Part shown: positions 49,351 through 58,470 of the stretch, one piece after another
Position numbering within the stretch: the first letter of the stretch is position 1
How the letters are laid out: the number at the start of each line of letters is the position of its first letter
Assembly (NCBI RefSeq): GCF_000190575.1
Contig: NC_015164.1
Span: 186,001 to 250,000 of the forward strand
Source of the DNA: Phocaeicola salanitronis DSM 18170
GTDB lineage: Bacteria > Bacteroidota > Bacteroidia > Bacteroidales > Bacteroidaceae
DNA length: 64,000 bases
Direction: 5' to 3'
Program-made: the position numbers and the translations under genes
The notes under the pieces: generated by a model
The model's database searches: none
What the model saw: the letters and a program-made list of their open reading frames with translations, nothing else
Told to the model about the DNA's origin: nothing

Positions 49351-50073
49351 TTAACGTTGGAGGTCTTTTTCAATTTCTTTGTAAGATTCGGTCATTAGCA
49401 TTTGCAGGTTCTCTTCTCCCTTTTTGCCCAATGGATAGATGGGGGTATGGATGGTAAGGGACAACGGATGCCAGGATAATATTTTTCCGGTGCGCGGCAG
49501 AACTTTGAAGGAACCGTTGATGGTAAGCGGAACAACTGGCATCTGCAGTTGGTCTGCAATGAAGAATGCGCCTTTTTTGAATGCATTCATTTGTCCGGTG
49601 TATGTACGTGCTCCTTCGGGGAAAACGACGAGTGAAGTTCCTCCTTGCAATACATTTTCTGCCTCTTTGATGGTTTTATATATTTTACGCGGGCTTGTCT
49701 TGTCGACAAAAATAAAGCCGGCAGATTCGCATGCTTTTCCTACGAAGGGGATTTCCCGAAGGCTCTTTTTCATCATCCATTTGAAATTACGTCCTAAAAA
49801 TCCATATATCAGGAAAATATCGAATGCCCCTTGATGATTGGCTACAAATACATACGATGTCTTTTGGTCGAGAAGTTCGTGCCCTTTTACTTTTACGGGT
49901 AGCAAAAACAGATAGCATGTCAGTTGCGACCAAAGTTTGCCTGGGTAATATCCCCAAAAGTGACCGTTTCCTAACCAGCATCCTAACATGGTAGTCAGTG
50001 CAGTGATGATAGTAGCTGCCAAAAAGACAGGCAGTCCGATGCAGATTTGATAAATGATGTAGATGATTTTCAT
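49351..50073 (-). CDS. plsC: 1-acyl-glycerol-3-phosphate acyltransferase
   Basis: PlsC adds the second acyl chain to make phosphatidic acid. The ATG at 50073 (MKIIYIIYQICIGLPVFLAA) gives a 240-residue protein with an N-terminal membrane helix. Motifs: VANHQGAFDIF (catalytic NHx4D), GFIFVDKTSPRKIY, VVFPEGARTYTG (glycerol-phosphate binding) and VVPLTINGSFKVL. It lies between the metallophosphoesterase and acyl-CoA synthetase genes. Confidence 0.92.
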   Translation of the reverse strand: MKIIYIIYQICIGLPVFLAATIITALTTMLGCWLGNGHFWGYYPGKLWSQLTCYLFLLPVKVKGHELLDQKTSYVFVANHQGAFDIFLIYGFLGRNFKWMMKKSLREIPFVGKACESAGFIFVDKTSPRKIYKTIKEAENVLQGGTSLVVFPEGARTYTGQMNAFKKGAFFIADQLQMPVVPLTINGSFKVLPRTGKILSWHPLSLTIHTPIYPLGKKGEENLQMLMTESYKEIEKDLQR

Positions 50074-50129
50074 GTTTAAGTTTATGAGTTTGTTAGTTTT
50101 TCCTGTTGATTGGAGATGTGTTTTTATTC

Positions 50130-51326
50130 TTATTTTTTCGTTTTCAGCGTAATTACGGTTATTTCGGGCCATGCCCCCAAACGCATGGGAAACATAACGA
50201 ATCCCAATCCGATGTTTACATAGAGCCCTCTTCCGTTTTCTAAATACATGCCTCGATGTTCTGGATAGACAAATTTGGAGAAAGAAAAGCCGAAAAGATT
50301 GACTTGCATGTCATGTGTATGTCCGGCTAACATCAATTGGATGTTAGTACGTGGCAAGACTTCCCGTCTCCAGTGTGTCGGGTCATGACTTAGCAGGATT
50401 TTAAACATGTCTTCTGTCCCTTTCTGTGCCTTAGGCAGATTCCCTTGGTTAGGGAAAGGCGGATTCCCGCTATTTTCAACTCCAATTAGAGCGATAGAGT
50501 CGTTCCCGCGATGCAGGATACGGTGTTCATTCATTAGCATATCCCAACCCATTTGTTTTTCGCGGGATATTAATGTGTCAACATTGGCAAGCCGGTCTGT
50601 TTCGGTATCCCAGTGTACGTATGTACCGTAATCGTGATTGCCCAAAACGGAATATATGCCATCTTTAGCCTGAAGTCGTGAAAGGATATGCATGAAGGGT
50701 TTTAGTTCATCGGCACGGCTATTGACCAAATCACCTGTAAATACGATGACATCCGGATGTTGTGCGTTGGAAAGCGCAACGGCACGTTGCAATGCTTTCC
50801 CTTTATCTGTCCAGCTCCCTGTATGTAGGTCGGAAAGCTGTAGTATGCGGTAACCGTCGAATGCCTGAGGTACATCTGCTGATGTAAATGTGACTTCTTT
50901 TACCTGAAAAAACTCTTTTCCGAAAATAGCTCCGAACACGATGTAGGCACAGGTCGCTAAAGATGCAAACAAGGGGAGGCATATCTTGGCTAACGAGTAC
51001 AAGCGAACCAGTGGGAGAGGGGCAGAGGTTCTGAATAGGCATTGTGCTGTTTTTTTGCAGAGGTAAAGAATTGTATCGCACACCATAAATACCATCTTGG
51101 GTACGGCGATACAGAGTGCTATGATGAGGTACATGCTGAAAGCATGTTGTAGTGAATGACGGAAAAATATAAAGACAAGGAGAGCCAGTAGCAATCCGAT
51201 ACTGGGCATCCACCATATCCGGCGTTTCCATTTTTTTGTACTGTGCTTGATATAAAATTTATAGATATACCAATCGGGAAGCAGCAGCAGAATCAAGAAA
51301 AATAATGTAATGCGTAGTAAAATCAT
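50130..51326 (-). CDS. membrane-anchored metallophosphoesterase
   Basis: The 398-residue protein has four N-terminal membrane helices (LRITLFFLILLLLPDWYIY; GLLLALLVFIFF and others) and a C-terminal calcineurin-like domain with all metal motifs: LSDLHTGSW, VIVFTGDLVNS, VLGNHDYG, LSHDPTHW and LAGHTHDMQVNLFG. It resembles the YaeI/YkuE group, whose members act on membrane or cell-wall phosphates; the substrate here is unknown. It is 7 bases after the MetH-domain gene and so part of the same run. Confidence 0.88.
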   Translation of the reverse strand: MILLRITLFFLILLLLPDWYIYKFYIKHSTKKWKRRIWWMPSIGLLLALLVFIFFRHSLQHAFSMYLIIALCIAVPKMVFMVCDTILYLCKKTAQCLFRTSAPLPLVRLYSLAKICLPLFASLATCAYIVFGAIFGKEFFQVKEVTFTSADVPQAFDGYRILQLSDLHTGSWTDKGKALQRAVALSNAQHPDVIVFTGDLVNSRADELKPFMHILSRLQAKDGIYSVLGNHDYGTYVHWDTETDRLANVDTLISREKQMGWDMLMNEHRILHRGNDSIALIGVENSGNPPFPNQGNLPKAQKGTEDMFKILLSHDPTHWRREVLPRTNIQLMLAGHTHDMQVNLFGFSFSKFVYPEHRGMYLENGRGLYVNIGLGFVMFPMRLGAWPEITVITLKTKK

Positions 51327-51333
51327 GGTATGA

Positions 51334-52239
51334 TTAATATTGTAGGTTCATTGTCAAATAGTTTTGTATATAGGAAACCTCCTTCCCACGCCGGGCTGCA
51401 TAGTCCGCCAGTTGGTGCTCGTCTATTTTCCCTACGGCAAAGTAACGGGCTTGCGGATGGGAAAACATCAGGCCGCATACTGATGCGTGTGGTTGCATCA
51501 TGCCATTTTCCGTTAAGCGGATGCCGATGCTTTTTATGTCAATAAGTTCATCAAGTAAAAAAATGACCGATAAATCAGGTAAGGAAGGATACCCTACCGC
51601 AGGGCGGATGCCTTGGTATTCTTCATTCAGTAATTGTTGGCGGGTAAGGTGCTCGTCTTTTGCATATCCCCATACTTCCTTTCGAATCATTTCGTGCAAT
51701 TTATTTGCAGCAGCTTCTGCCAACCGTTCATTTAGTGTTTGAATGAGCAAATGCTTGTAAGGGTCATATTCAAATCGTTTTTCCAAAGTTTCGTCTATCG
51801 TCGTGGCAAAACCTCCTACTGTATCAGGAATGCCTTGTGACAGAGGACGGACAAAGTCACTTAAACATAAATAAGGATCGGAGTCGTGTACACGTGTTTG
51901 TTGGCGTAATAAAGGAAGCTTTTTGCCATCCAGAATTAAGTCATCACCATCGGCATTTGCATCCATCAGCTTGAAAACTGCTTTGACGTTGCATATTTGT
52001 TCCATCGTATTCAGCATACGCATAGCTTCCTTATGGAGTTGCATGGCTTCGGTTGCTTTGGGGATGTCAGAAGCAGGAAAATTTGCCAGCCATGCGGCAC
52101 GGCAGGCATCGCACCCATGGATTTCGGCGATTGAAGCGAACCGTGGCTGAAAATTCCATGCATGGAAAAAGTAAATCCAATTGATGTAATCAATCAATTC
52201 ATGAATCGTATATGTAATAAAGGTTATTTTAGTTCTCAT
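51334..52239 (-). CDS. stand-alone MetH reactivation (AdoMet-binding) domain
   Basis: The 301-residue protein matches only the C-terminal activation domain of cobalamin-dependent methionine synthase, which binds S-adenosylmethionine and re-methylates oxidised cobalamin. Landmarks are EVWGYAKDEHLT, the AdoMet loop YQGIRPAVGYPSLPDLS (compare RPAxGYPxxP in MetH), and PQARYFAVGKIDEHQLADYA. The homocysteine, folate and cobalamin domains are absent. The ATG at 52239 (MRTKITFITY) is chosen over 52284. It lies 8 bases after pyrC. A partner carrying the remaining domains would be needed elsewhere in the genome. Confidence 0.86.
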   Translation of the reverse strand: MRTKITFITYTIHELIDYINWIYFFHAWNFQPRFASIAEIHGCDACRAAWLANFPASDIPKATEAMQLHKEAMRMLNTMEQICNVKAVFKLMDANADGDDLILDGKKLPLLRQQTRVHDSDPYLCLSDFVRPLSQGIPDTVGGFATTIDETLEKRFEYDPYKHLLIQTLNERLAEAAANKLHEMIRKEVWGYAKDEHLTRQQLLNEEYQGIRPAVGYPSLPDLSVIFLLDELIDIKSIGIRLTENGMMQPHASVCGLMFSHPQARYFAVGKIDEHQLADYAARRGKEVSYIQNYLTMNLQY

Positions 52240-52247
52240 ATCCTGTA

Positions 52248-53585
52248 TTATCGGTTGAAACGAAGGGCTTCTCCTCGATGGCATGTGTTTACATTGCCGT
52301 CAGCATAGACTAATTCTCCGTTGACAAATGTTTTCTCTACTTTTGAATGGAATGTTCTGCCTTCGTAAGGGCTCCAGCCGCATTTGCTAAAGATGCAGTC
52401 TTGGGTAACGGTCCATTCATGGTTGGGATTAACGATGACCAAGTCTGCTTTATATCCCGGGCGGATGTAGCCTCGTCTGTCTAATTGAAACAGGTCGGCT
52501 GGTGCATGGCACATTTTTTTTACAACCTGTTCTATTGTTGTTACCCCTTCTTTTACTAACTCTAACATGCAGACCAATGAGAACTGGATAGAAGGCATGC
52601 CTGATACGGCTTTCAGTGCTCCTCCTTGTTTTTCAGACAAGAGATGAGGGGCATGGTCGGTTCCAATGACGTCAATGCAGTCGGTATTTAATGCGCACCG
52701 TAACATTTCCCGGTCAAATGCGGTTTTGATGCTGGGATTGCATTTGATGCGTGAACCTAATGTCTTATAATCCTCTTCGCTGAAGAGCAGATGAGGCACA
52801 CACACTTCTGCTGTAATGTGCTTTTCGGCGAGTGGCTTGTCTTCGAAGAGTTGCAATTCACGGGCAGTGCTGATGTGAAGCACGTGTAACCGTGCTCCTG
52901 TTTCTTTAGCCATTTGCACGGCAAGTGAAGACGATTGCCAGCAAGCTTCTTCGCTTCGTATTCTCGGGTGAAGCGCGATATCCGGATTTTCTCCATATTT
53001 CATCTTGACAAGTTCGGTGTTCCATTGAATAATTGACGGATCTTCGCAATGCGTCGCAATCAGCATGTTTGCTTTGCTGAATATTTGTTTCAGCGCATTT
53101 GTGTCATCTACCAGCATATTGCCTGTGCTGGCACCCATGAATAATTTGATACCGCAAATTCGGGTATTGTCCAGCTGGGAAAATAAATCAGCGTTGCTGT
53201 TGGTTGCACCAAAGTAAAACGAATAGTTGACAATACTCTTTTCTGCAGCCATTTCAAACTTGTCTTCCAGCGCTTCCAGTGTAATGGTCTGTGGCTTGCA
53301 GTTGGGCATATCCATAAAAGATGTGACGCCTCCTGCGGCAGCTGCAGCACTTTCTGTAAGCATATCGGCTTTGTGGGTTAACCCTGGGTCGCGGAAATGC
53401 ACATGGTCATCTATTACACCCGGAATAAGGTAGCATTGGTGTGCGTCAATGATGTTGTCGTACCACCCTTCCGGTTCCGGTTCGTTAGCCTGTACGGCGG
53501 TGATAATGCCGTTTTCTATAATTACTGAACCAATTATCTTTTCTCCATTGTTTACGATAATGGCGTTTTTTATACACGTTGTCAT
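52248..53585 (-). CDS. pyrC: dihydroorotase
   Basis: This zinc enzyme closes carbamoyl-aspartate to dihydroorotate in pyrimidine synthesis. The 445-residue product has metal motifs HVHFRDPG, GASTGNM, a His in ATHCED, VLHIST, and GTDHAPH with the catalytic Asp. It is the longer class I type typical of Bacteroidetes. It follows the mannosyltransferase gene after 135 bases and precedes the MetH-domain gene by 8. Confidence 0.93.
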   Translation of the reverse strand: MTTCIKNAIIVNNGEKIIGSVIIENGIITAVQANEPEPEGWYDNIIDAHQCYLIPGVIDDHVHFRDPGLTHKADMLTESAAAAAGGVTSFMDMPNCKPQTITLEALEDKFEMAAEKSIVNYSFYFGATNSNADLFSQLDNTRICGIKLFMGASTGNMLVDDTNALKQIFSKANMLIATHCEDPSIIQWNTELVKMKYGENPDIALHPRIRSEEACWQSSSLAVQMAKETGARLHVLHISTARELQLFEDKPLAEKHITAEVCVPHLLFSEEDYKTLGSRIKCNPSIKTAFDREMLRCALNTDCIDVIGTDHAPHLLSEKQGGALKAVSGMPSIQFSLVCMLELVKEGVTTIEQVVKKMCHAPADLFQLDRRGYIRPGYKADLVIVNPNHEWTVTQDCIFSKCGWSPYEGRTFHSKVEKTFVNGELVYADGNVNTCHRGEALRFNR

Positions 53586-53720
53586 AAGAAATGAATTAAA
53601 ATTACTGGTAAATAAAAACTTATAAGACTCTCGCCGTGTTCTTATTCAATGTAATTATCTGGCGGATATGCGGTATAGCTCTCTTGCGTTGTAACGTCTA
53701 TATTCAAAGTGTTGTTATGG

Positions 53721-54470
53721 TTAATCATGCCGTATCTGCGGATATGTTTTGAATAGGCTGTCCCATTTCAATCGGATTACTCCGAATACGGCTTCTCCAA
53801 AAATGCTGCTGTTCATTTTCGAAGTCCCTAATTCTCTGTTAACAAAAATAACTGGAACTTCTTTTATTTTGCAACCGCATTTGTATGCCGTAAATTTCAT
53901 TTCGATTTGAAATGCATACCCTTTAAAGCGGATTTTGTCAAGTGGGATTGTTTCCAGCGCTTGGCGGCGGTAGCATTTGAATCCGGCGGTCGTGTCATGG
54001 ATAGGAAGCCCGGTAATAATCCGTACGTATTTTGATGCGAAATAGGACATCAATACCCTTCCCATGGGCCAGTTTACTACGTTTACTCCACTTATATAAC
54101 GCGAACCGATAGCGATGTCGAAGCCCTCGTCGTGGCAAGCTGCATATAATCGGGGCAAATCAGCGGGGTTATGGCTGAAGTCTGCATCCATTTCAAATAT
54201 ATAATCATACTGGTGTTCGATTGCCCATTTGAATCCTGTAATGTATGCAGTCCCTAAACCTAATTTCCCTTTCCTTTCTATCAGGAACAGGCGTTCCGGG
54301 TATTCCGTTTGCAGATTGCGTACAATTTGAGCTGTGCCGTCCGGTGAGTTATCATCAATAATAAGAATGTGGACACATTTTTTTAATCCGAATACCGCCC
54401 GGATAATATTTTCTATATTTTCTTTTTCGTTGTAAGTCGGTATGATTACAACGCTGTCACTTGCCTGCAT
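53721..54470 (-). CDS. polyprenol monophosphomannose synthase (DPM1-like)
   Basis: This family 2 glycosyltransferase transfers mannose (or another hexose) from a GDP sugar to polyprenol phosphate. The 249-residue product has VVIIPTYNEKENIENI, the metal motif FEMDADFSHNP, SRYISGVNVVNWPMGRVLMS and the DPM1-type end ELGTSKMNSSIFGEAV. There are no C-terminal membrane helices. In Bacteroides such sugars feed protein O-glycosylation or surface glycans. A second ATG directly upstream (54473) is equally possible. It has a consensus promoter. Confidence 0.9.
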   Translation of the reverse strand: MQASDSVVIIPTYNEKENIENIIRAVFGLKKCVHILIIDDNSPDGTAQIVRNLQTEYPERLFLIERKGKLGLGTAYITGFKWAIEHQYDYIFEMDADFSHNPADLPRLYAACHDEGFDIAIGSRYISGVNVVNWPMGRVLMSYFASKYVRIITGLPIHDTTAGFKCYRRQALETIPLDKIRFKGYAFQIEMKFTAYKCGCKIKEVPVIFVNRELGTSKMNSSIFGEAVFGVIRLKWDSLFKTYPQIRHD

Positions 54471-54486
54471 CATATTATTTTTTTTG

Positions 54487-54517
54487 CAAAGATACAGAAT
54501 GAGGTTGATTAAACAAA
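54487..54517 (-). promoter_or_regulatory. consensus promoter of the DPM1-like gene and its run
   Basis: On the minus strand TTTG (54517-54514), 19 bases, then TATCTTTG (54494-54487) match the Bacteroidetes consensus exactly, 14-17 bases upstream of the start codon. It is likely to drive the run down to the acyl-CoA synthetase. Confidence 0.85.
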
Positions 54518-54705
54518 GCACTAAAATGTTTTTGTAAGAAATTTAAGTCCAATAAAAGCATCGTGGTGGAGGGCAGGGACTGATTCGCACCGTAAATGTA
54601 GGGCAAATCGAAGTGATTTGGGGGCTGTTTCCTGCTCTGATAAGCGGTATATACCCCGCAGAATGTATGAAAACTAATTTTTATTGTAAGATTTATGCCG
54701 AAATA

Positions 54706-54737
54706 TTTGGCTATTTCAAATAAAGGCTATACATTTG
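54706..54737 (+). promoter_or_regulatory. consensus promoter of the tRNA-Lys pair
   Basis: TTTG (54706-54709), 20 bases, then TACATTTG (54730-54737) match the consensus. The first tRNA starts 24 bases downstream. Confidence 0.85.
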
Positions 54738-54760
54738 CACCCGCAAACGAAAAAGAAGTC

Positions 54761-54833
54761 GCACTCTTAGCTCAGTTGGTAGAGCAACTGACTCTTAATC
54801 AGTGGGTCCAGGGTTCGAATCCCTGAGGGTGTA
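54761..54833 (+). tRNA. tRNA-Lys (anticodon CUU), copy 1
   Basis: The 73-base sequence folds as a cloverleaf: acceptor GCACTCT/AGGGTGT, D-loop AGCTCAGTTGGTAGAGC, anticodon loop CTCTTAA with anticodon CTT, and T-arm GGGTTCGAATCCC. CCA is not encoded. It reads AAG codons. Confidence 0.97.
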
Positions 54834-54881
54834 CTTCGGAGGGAGTTTGCGCGGGAAATTTGACAATTTATAGTAGTGGAT

Positions 54882-54954
54882 GCACTCTTAGCTCAGTTGG
54901 TAGAGCAACTGACTCTTAATCAGTGGGTCCAGGGTTCGAATCCCTGAGGGTGTA
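54882..54954 (+). tRNA. tRNA-Lys (anticodon CUU), copy 2
   Basis: It is identical over all 73 bases to the copy at 54761-54833, 48 bases downstream. Here CCA follows directly in the DNA (54955-54957). The identical pair points to recent duplication or gene conversion and a shared transcript. Confidence 0.97.
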
Positions 54955-54975
54955 CCAGGCCGTGAGGTGAAAAAG

Positions 54976-55018
54976 AAAAAGATTCTGAAAACGATGCGTT
55001 TTTAGAATCTTTTTTTTG
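54976..55018. terminator. terminator after the tRNA pair
   Basis: AAAAAGATTCT (54976-54986) pairs with AGAATCTTTTT (55004-55014), with further pairing AAAACG/CGTTTT inside, and a T-run follows. A-rich sequence on the left lets it also serve the converging sugar transferase gene. Confidence 0.85.
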
Positions 55019-55051
55019 TTGTGTATCTGTCTGTATGCAAGTGCTGAGGTT

Positions 55052-56464
55052 TTAATATGCGTTTTTTTCTCCCTGGATTGCATTGCGGATGGTACGGTAG
55101 ATAATATAGATGTCCAGTCCGAAGCTCCAGTGTTCGATGTACCAGATGTCGCCTAATACACGGCCTTCCATGTCTTTCAGTTCTTTTGTCTCTCCACGGT
55201 AGCCCGTGACTTGGCTCCAGCCTGTGATGCCGGGCTTTACAAAATGGCGTACCATGTATTTGTTAATCAGTTTTGAGTATTCTTCTGTATGCTTGAGCAT
55301 GTGAGGGCGTGGGCCGACTATGCTCATATCGCCCAATAGTACATTGATGAACTGGGGAAGTTCGTCGATGTTGGTTTTTCGCATGATGTCTCCCCATTTT
55401 GTCTTGCGCGGGTCATTCTTGGTTGCTTGCAGGGTGTCGGCTTCTTTATTGACTTTCATTGAGCGGAACTTGATGCAATAAAATTCGCGGTCGTTCAGTC
55501 CGTTTCGTTTTTGGCGGAAGAATACCGGGCCGGGCATGGTCAGTTTTGTAATGATAGTCACGATAATAAGGACGATGGGGAATAGGGTGCACAAGAATAG
55601 CAACGAAAATGCAATGTCGAATGCGCGTTTCAAGGCTTTGTTCTCCGGACGGCTAAGCGGGTCGGGGCGCAGGCTCAAATAAGGCACATTCCCTATCATG
55701 TTGAAATATACTCGGTTGTGCAGGTAGTTGCGCAGGTTGGGCACGCTGTAGAAGTGTACCAGGTTGTTTTCGCAATAGTTGATGATAGGCACAATAATGT
55801 CGGCTTGTTTAGAAGGAAGGCAGCAAAACAGGAAATGGATATACGTGTGGGAAATAAGGTAGCCAATCACTTCTTCCGGCTTGCCTAAATAGGGACATTC
55901 CTTGAATTGGGGGTTGGGCTGTTCGTCAAAATATCCCGCAACCGAATATCCGCTGGCAGGGTCGTCTGCCAGTTCATGATATAATTCGATATTATTGGTC
56001 GTGCTTCCTACCAAAACCACATAGTTAAGATGGGATTCCCGGCTCCGGTAAGCTTTCAGGGATGCGTGGAAAATGAGCCTGTATGTACTTAGGGCTATGA
56101 ATAATGTTGCGATGTAAGCCGCAAAGAATAGGGAGAATACATTGAGGTAATCTCCTGTTGCCAGCAATATGCCGCTTACGGCGGAAAAGTACAAAACGTT
56201 GCGTAGTACGCGCAGGACAATTTGGAAACCATGTACTTTCTGCCGGTGCAGGATGACACCTCCCCGCATGGTGCATATCAGGTAACAAAGCGATAGGGTG
56301 ACCAGTATTTGAATTAATGACGCATGATGGGGAAGAGGGTGTAAAGAGGTCTCTTTCCAATAATATAGTGCATAAAACAGGCCGTTGCATAAACATAAAT
56401 CGCCTGTGATGACAATAGCCTGAATCAGGCTGTTATATTGGGGCTTATAGTTCTTATTCTCCAT
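55052..56464 (-). CDS. undecaprenyl-phosphate sugar-1-phosphate transferase (WcaJ-like)
   Basis: The enzyme starts a surface polysaccharide by moving a sugar 1-phosphate from a UDP sugar to undecaprenyl phosphate. The 470-residue protein has four to five N-terminal membrane helices, a Rossmann-like CoA-binding-type middle domain (YVVLVGSTTNNIELYHEL), a fifth helix (IAFSLLFLCTLFPIVLII) and the C-terminal sugar transferase domain (MPGPVFFRQKRNGL, FYCIKFRSM, TNIDELPQFINVLLGDMSIVGPRPHM). The full length is that of WcaJ rather than the short PglC type. No glycan gene cluster follows in the window, so its pathway partners lie elsewhere. Confidence 0.9.
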   Translation of the reverse strand: MENKNYKPQYNSLIQAIVITGDLCLCNGLFYALYYWKETSLHPLPHHASLIQILVTLSLCYLICTMRGGVILHRQKVHGFQIVLRVLRNVLYFSAVSGILLATGDYLNVFSLFFAAYIATLFIALSTYRLIFHASLKAYRSRESHLNYVVLVGSTTNNIELYHELADDPASGYSVAGYFDEQPNPQFKECPYLGKPEEVIGYLISHTYIHFLFCCLPSKQADIIVPIINYCENNLVHFYSVPNLRNYLHNRVYFNMIGNVPYLSLRPDPLSRPENKALKRAFDIAFSLLFLCTLFPIVLIIVTIITKLTMPGPVFFRQKRNGLNDREFYCIKFRSMKVNKEADTLQATKNDPRKTKWGDIMRKTNIDELPQFINVLLGDMSIVGPRPHMLKHTEEYSKLINKYMVRHFVKPGITGWSQVTGYRGETKELKDMEGRVLGDIWYIEHWSFGLDIYIIYRTIRNAIQGEKNAY

Positions 56465-56891
56465 ATAATTATTGGGTTCGTTTGATAAAAGTGCTTTCTC
56501 TATAACATTTAAGTGTCTATTCTTGTTTTAAAGGGCTTTTACTTTCATGTTCTTTCCAAATTTATGTTCAGTAATCTATAAGGTTTCATCTGCAAAGGTC
56601 GTAATAAAATTAAACACTCACAAGGATTTCCTTTCAAATTGCCCTCTTGTTTCTAAAATAATGTTAATATATGAAAGGTTTTTGCCTGTAATGTATGTTC
56701 CATAACATAAAATGTATATCTTTGCATCGTGTTTTTCATGGTATTAGATTTAAGGTTAATGAAGATTGGGAATCTGGGAAGATTCCCTTTTTTTGTGCCC
56801 TGCCGTTTTTATATAGTTGCGGCGGTCCACACAAGTATCTGCATCGGACTGTGCATGTATATCCGAAAGGAACTGTACAGGGGTGAGACAA

Positions 56892-57082
56892 CAGGCGTTA
56901 CAATTGTTACAAATAACAATTAATAAAATCGAGAAAAGAAGAAAGAAGACTCTTGATTATAAATAATATTATATATAAATATATATTTATATATAATATT
57001 ATTTATATGTGTCTCTCTCCTTGAAGCCTCCTTGTCAAAATCCGATTTTGTTATTTGTTATTTGTAACAATTGTAACGCCTG
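56892..57082. repeat. compound palindrome, outer arms 28 bp
   Basis: The arms 56892-56919 and 57055-57082 are exact reverse complements (CAGGCGTTACAATTGTTACA... and its mirror). They enclose a separate 50-base palindrome. Outside, AGACA before and TGTCT after extend the symmetry imperfectly. The whole lies in the 743-base gene-free gap 56465-57207, which otherwise is AT-rich, with a TATCTTTG at 56717-56724 and no convincing gene. Confidence 0.85.
56958..57007. repeat. perfect 50-bp AT-only palindrome
   Basis: The sequence from 56958 to 57007 equals its own reverse complement (centre AAATAT/ATATTT) and contains only A and T. Such a loop-free palindrome can extrude as a cruciform. It sits about 5 bases off the centre of the surrounding 28-bp inverted repeat. 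Confidence 0.9.
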
Positions 57083-57126
57083 ACTGTCTTCGTTTGGCGT
57101 ATCATAAATAAAAACCGGAGCAACTG

Positions 57127-57158
57127 CTTGGTATTTCCATTAGAATCCCTTATATTTG
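57127..57158 (+). promoter_or_regulatory. promoter of the nucleoside permease gene
   Basis: CTTG (57127-57130), 20 bases, then TATATTTG (57151-57158) fit the consensus with one change in the -33 box. The start codon follows 49 bases later. Confidence 0.65.
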
Positions 57159-57207
57159 TTATTGAGTTTGCACTCAAGGCTTATATATAATAAGGTATAG
57201 AAGAAAT

Positions 57208-58470
57208 ATGATGAATATAAAACTTCGACTGATTGTAATGAACTTCCTGCAGTTTGCCGTGTGGGGAGCTTATCTGACTTCGATGGGGACTTATCTGGCA
57301 GGAGTGGGCTTGGGTAGTCACATCGGGCTGTTTTATGCCATGCAAGGCATTGTGTCTTTGTTTATGCCTGCTGTTTTGGGCATTGTCGCCGACCGTTGGG
57401 TTCCTGCCCAGCGCTTGTTGAGCTTAAGCCATTTGCTCGCGTCTTTGTTTATGGCAGGGGCAGGTTATTATGGCATGACGGCTGGCGATGCGGTGTCTTT
57501 CCCGGTGTTGTTCGCTTTTTATTCGATGAGTGTGGCTTTTTATATGCCTACTTTGGCTTTATCCAATTCGGTGGCTTATACGGCGCTCGACCGTGCAGGA
57601 CTGGATACAATCAAGGCGTTTCCTCCTATCCGGACATGCGGGACTATCGGTTTCATCTGTTCGATGTGGCTGGTAGATTTGTGGGGATTCCAGTCCAATT
57701 ATATGCAATTCTTCGTGTGTGCAGGGTGGGGCATCCTGCTGGCGGTTTATGCCAATACGCTTCCGGCTTGTCCGGTGAGCCGGGAGGCTGGCGGGAAGAA
57801 ATCGTTGGCTGAGGCGTTGGGCTTGAAAGCGTTCTTGTTGTTCCGCCAGCGCAAGATGGCGATTTTCTTTGTCTTCTCGATGCTGTTGGGCGTATCGTTG
57901 CAGATAACCAATGGGTTTGCCAATCCGTTTATCACCAGTTTCAGCGCTTTGCCCGAATATGCGGATACGTTTGGCGTCCAGCATGCCAATTTGCTGATTT
58001 CGCTTTCACAAATCAGCGAGACTTGCTGCATTTTGCTGATTCCGTTTTTCTTGAGCCGTTTCGGCATCAAGAAAGTGATGCTGATTGCAATGGTGGCATG
58101 GGTCTTGCGGTTTGGACTATTCGGATTGGGCAATCCGGGGAACGGCGTTTGGATGTTTATTCTTTCGATGATCGTATATGGAGTGGCATTTGATTTCTTC
58201 AATGTGTCAGGTTCATTATTTGTAGATAAGGAAACCGATGTGAGCGTACGTTCCAGTGCACAGGGCTTATTTATTATCATGACCAATGGATTGGGTGCGA
58301 CCATCGGGACATTAAGCGCTCAGGCTGTAGTAAATTGCTTTGTTGATTTTAATAGCGCGGTTCCTCAGGTCGAGGGATGGAGTAAGGCTTGGTTTATTTT
58401 TGCGGCGTATGCATTGATAGTGGCAATTTTGTTTGCTATTGTCTTTAAATATAAACACGTAAAAGAATGA
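57208..58470 (+). CDS. nucleoside:H+ symporter family permease (NupG-like)
   Basis: The 420-residue protein has about twelve membrane helices and the NHS-family N-terminus (LRLIVMNFLQFAVWGAYLTSMGTYL), the loop GIVADRWVPAQRLL, and the C-terminal VDKETDVSVRSSAQGLFIIMTNGLG typical of NupG/XapB. It probably imports nucleosides with protons. Starts at 57208 and 57211 are both possible. Its stop overlaps the next start (ATGA), so the two are coupled. Confidence 0.88.
   Translation: MMNIKLRLIVMNFLQFAVWGAYLTSMGTYLAGVGLGSHIGLFYAMQGIVSLFMPAVLGIVADRWVPAQRLLSLSHLLASLFMAGAGYYGMTAGDAVSFPVLFAFYSMSVAFYMPTLALSNSVAYTALDRAGLDTIKAFPPIRTCGTIGFICSMWLVDLWGFQSNYMQFFVCAGWGILLAVYANTLPACPVSREAGGKKSLAEALGLKAFLLFRQRKMAIFFVFSMLLGVSLQITNGFANPFITSFSALPEYADTFGVQHANLLISLSQISETCCILLIPFFLSRFGIKKVMLIAMVAWVLRFGLFGLGNPGNGVWMFILSMIVYGVAFDFFNVSGSLFVDKETDVSVRSSAQGLFIIMTNGLGATIGTLSAQAVVNCFVDFNSAVPQVEGWSKAWFIFAAYALIVAILFAIVFKYKHVKE

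Noticed and set aside
56695..56923. Two short frames in the gap before the nucleoside permease
   Set aside because: Low-complexity hydrophobic/basic peptides, overlapping in different frames, without conservation signals or a supported start.
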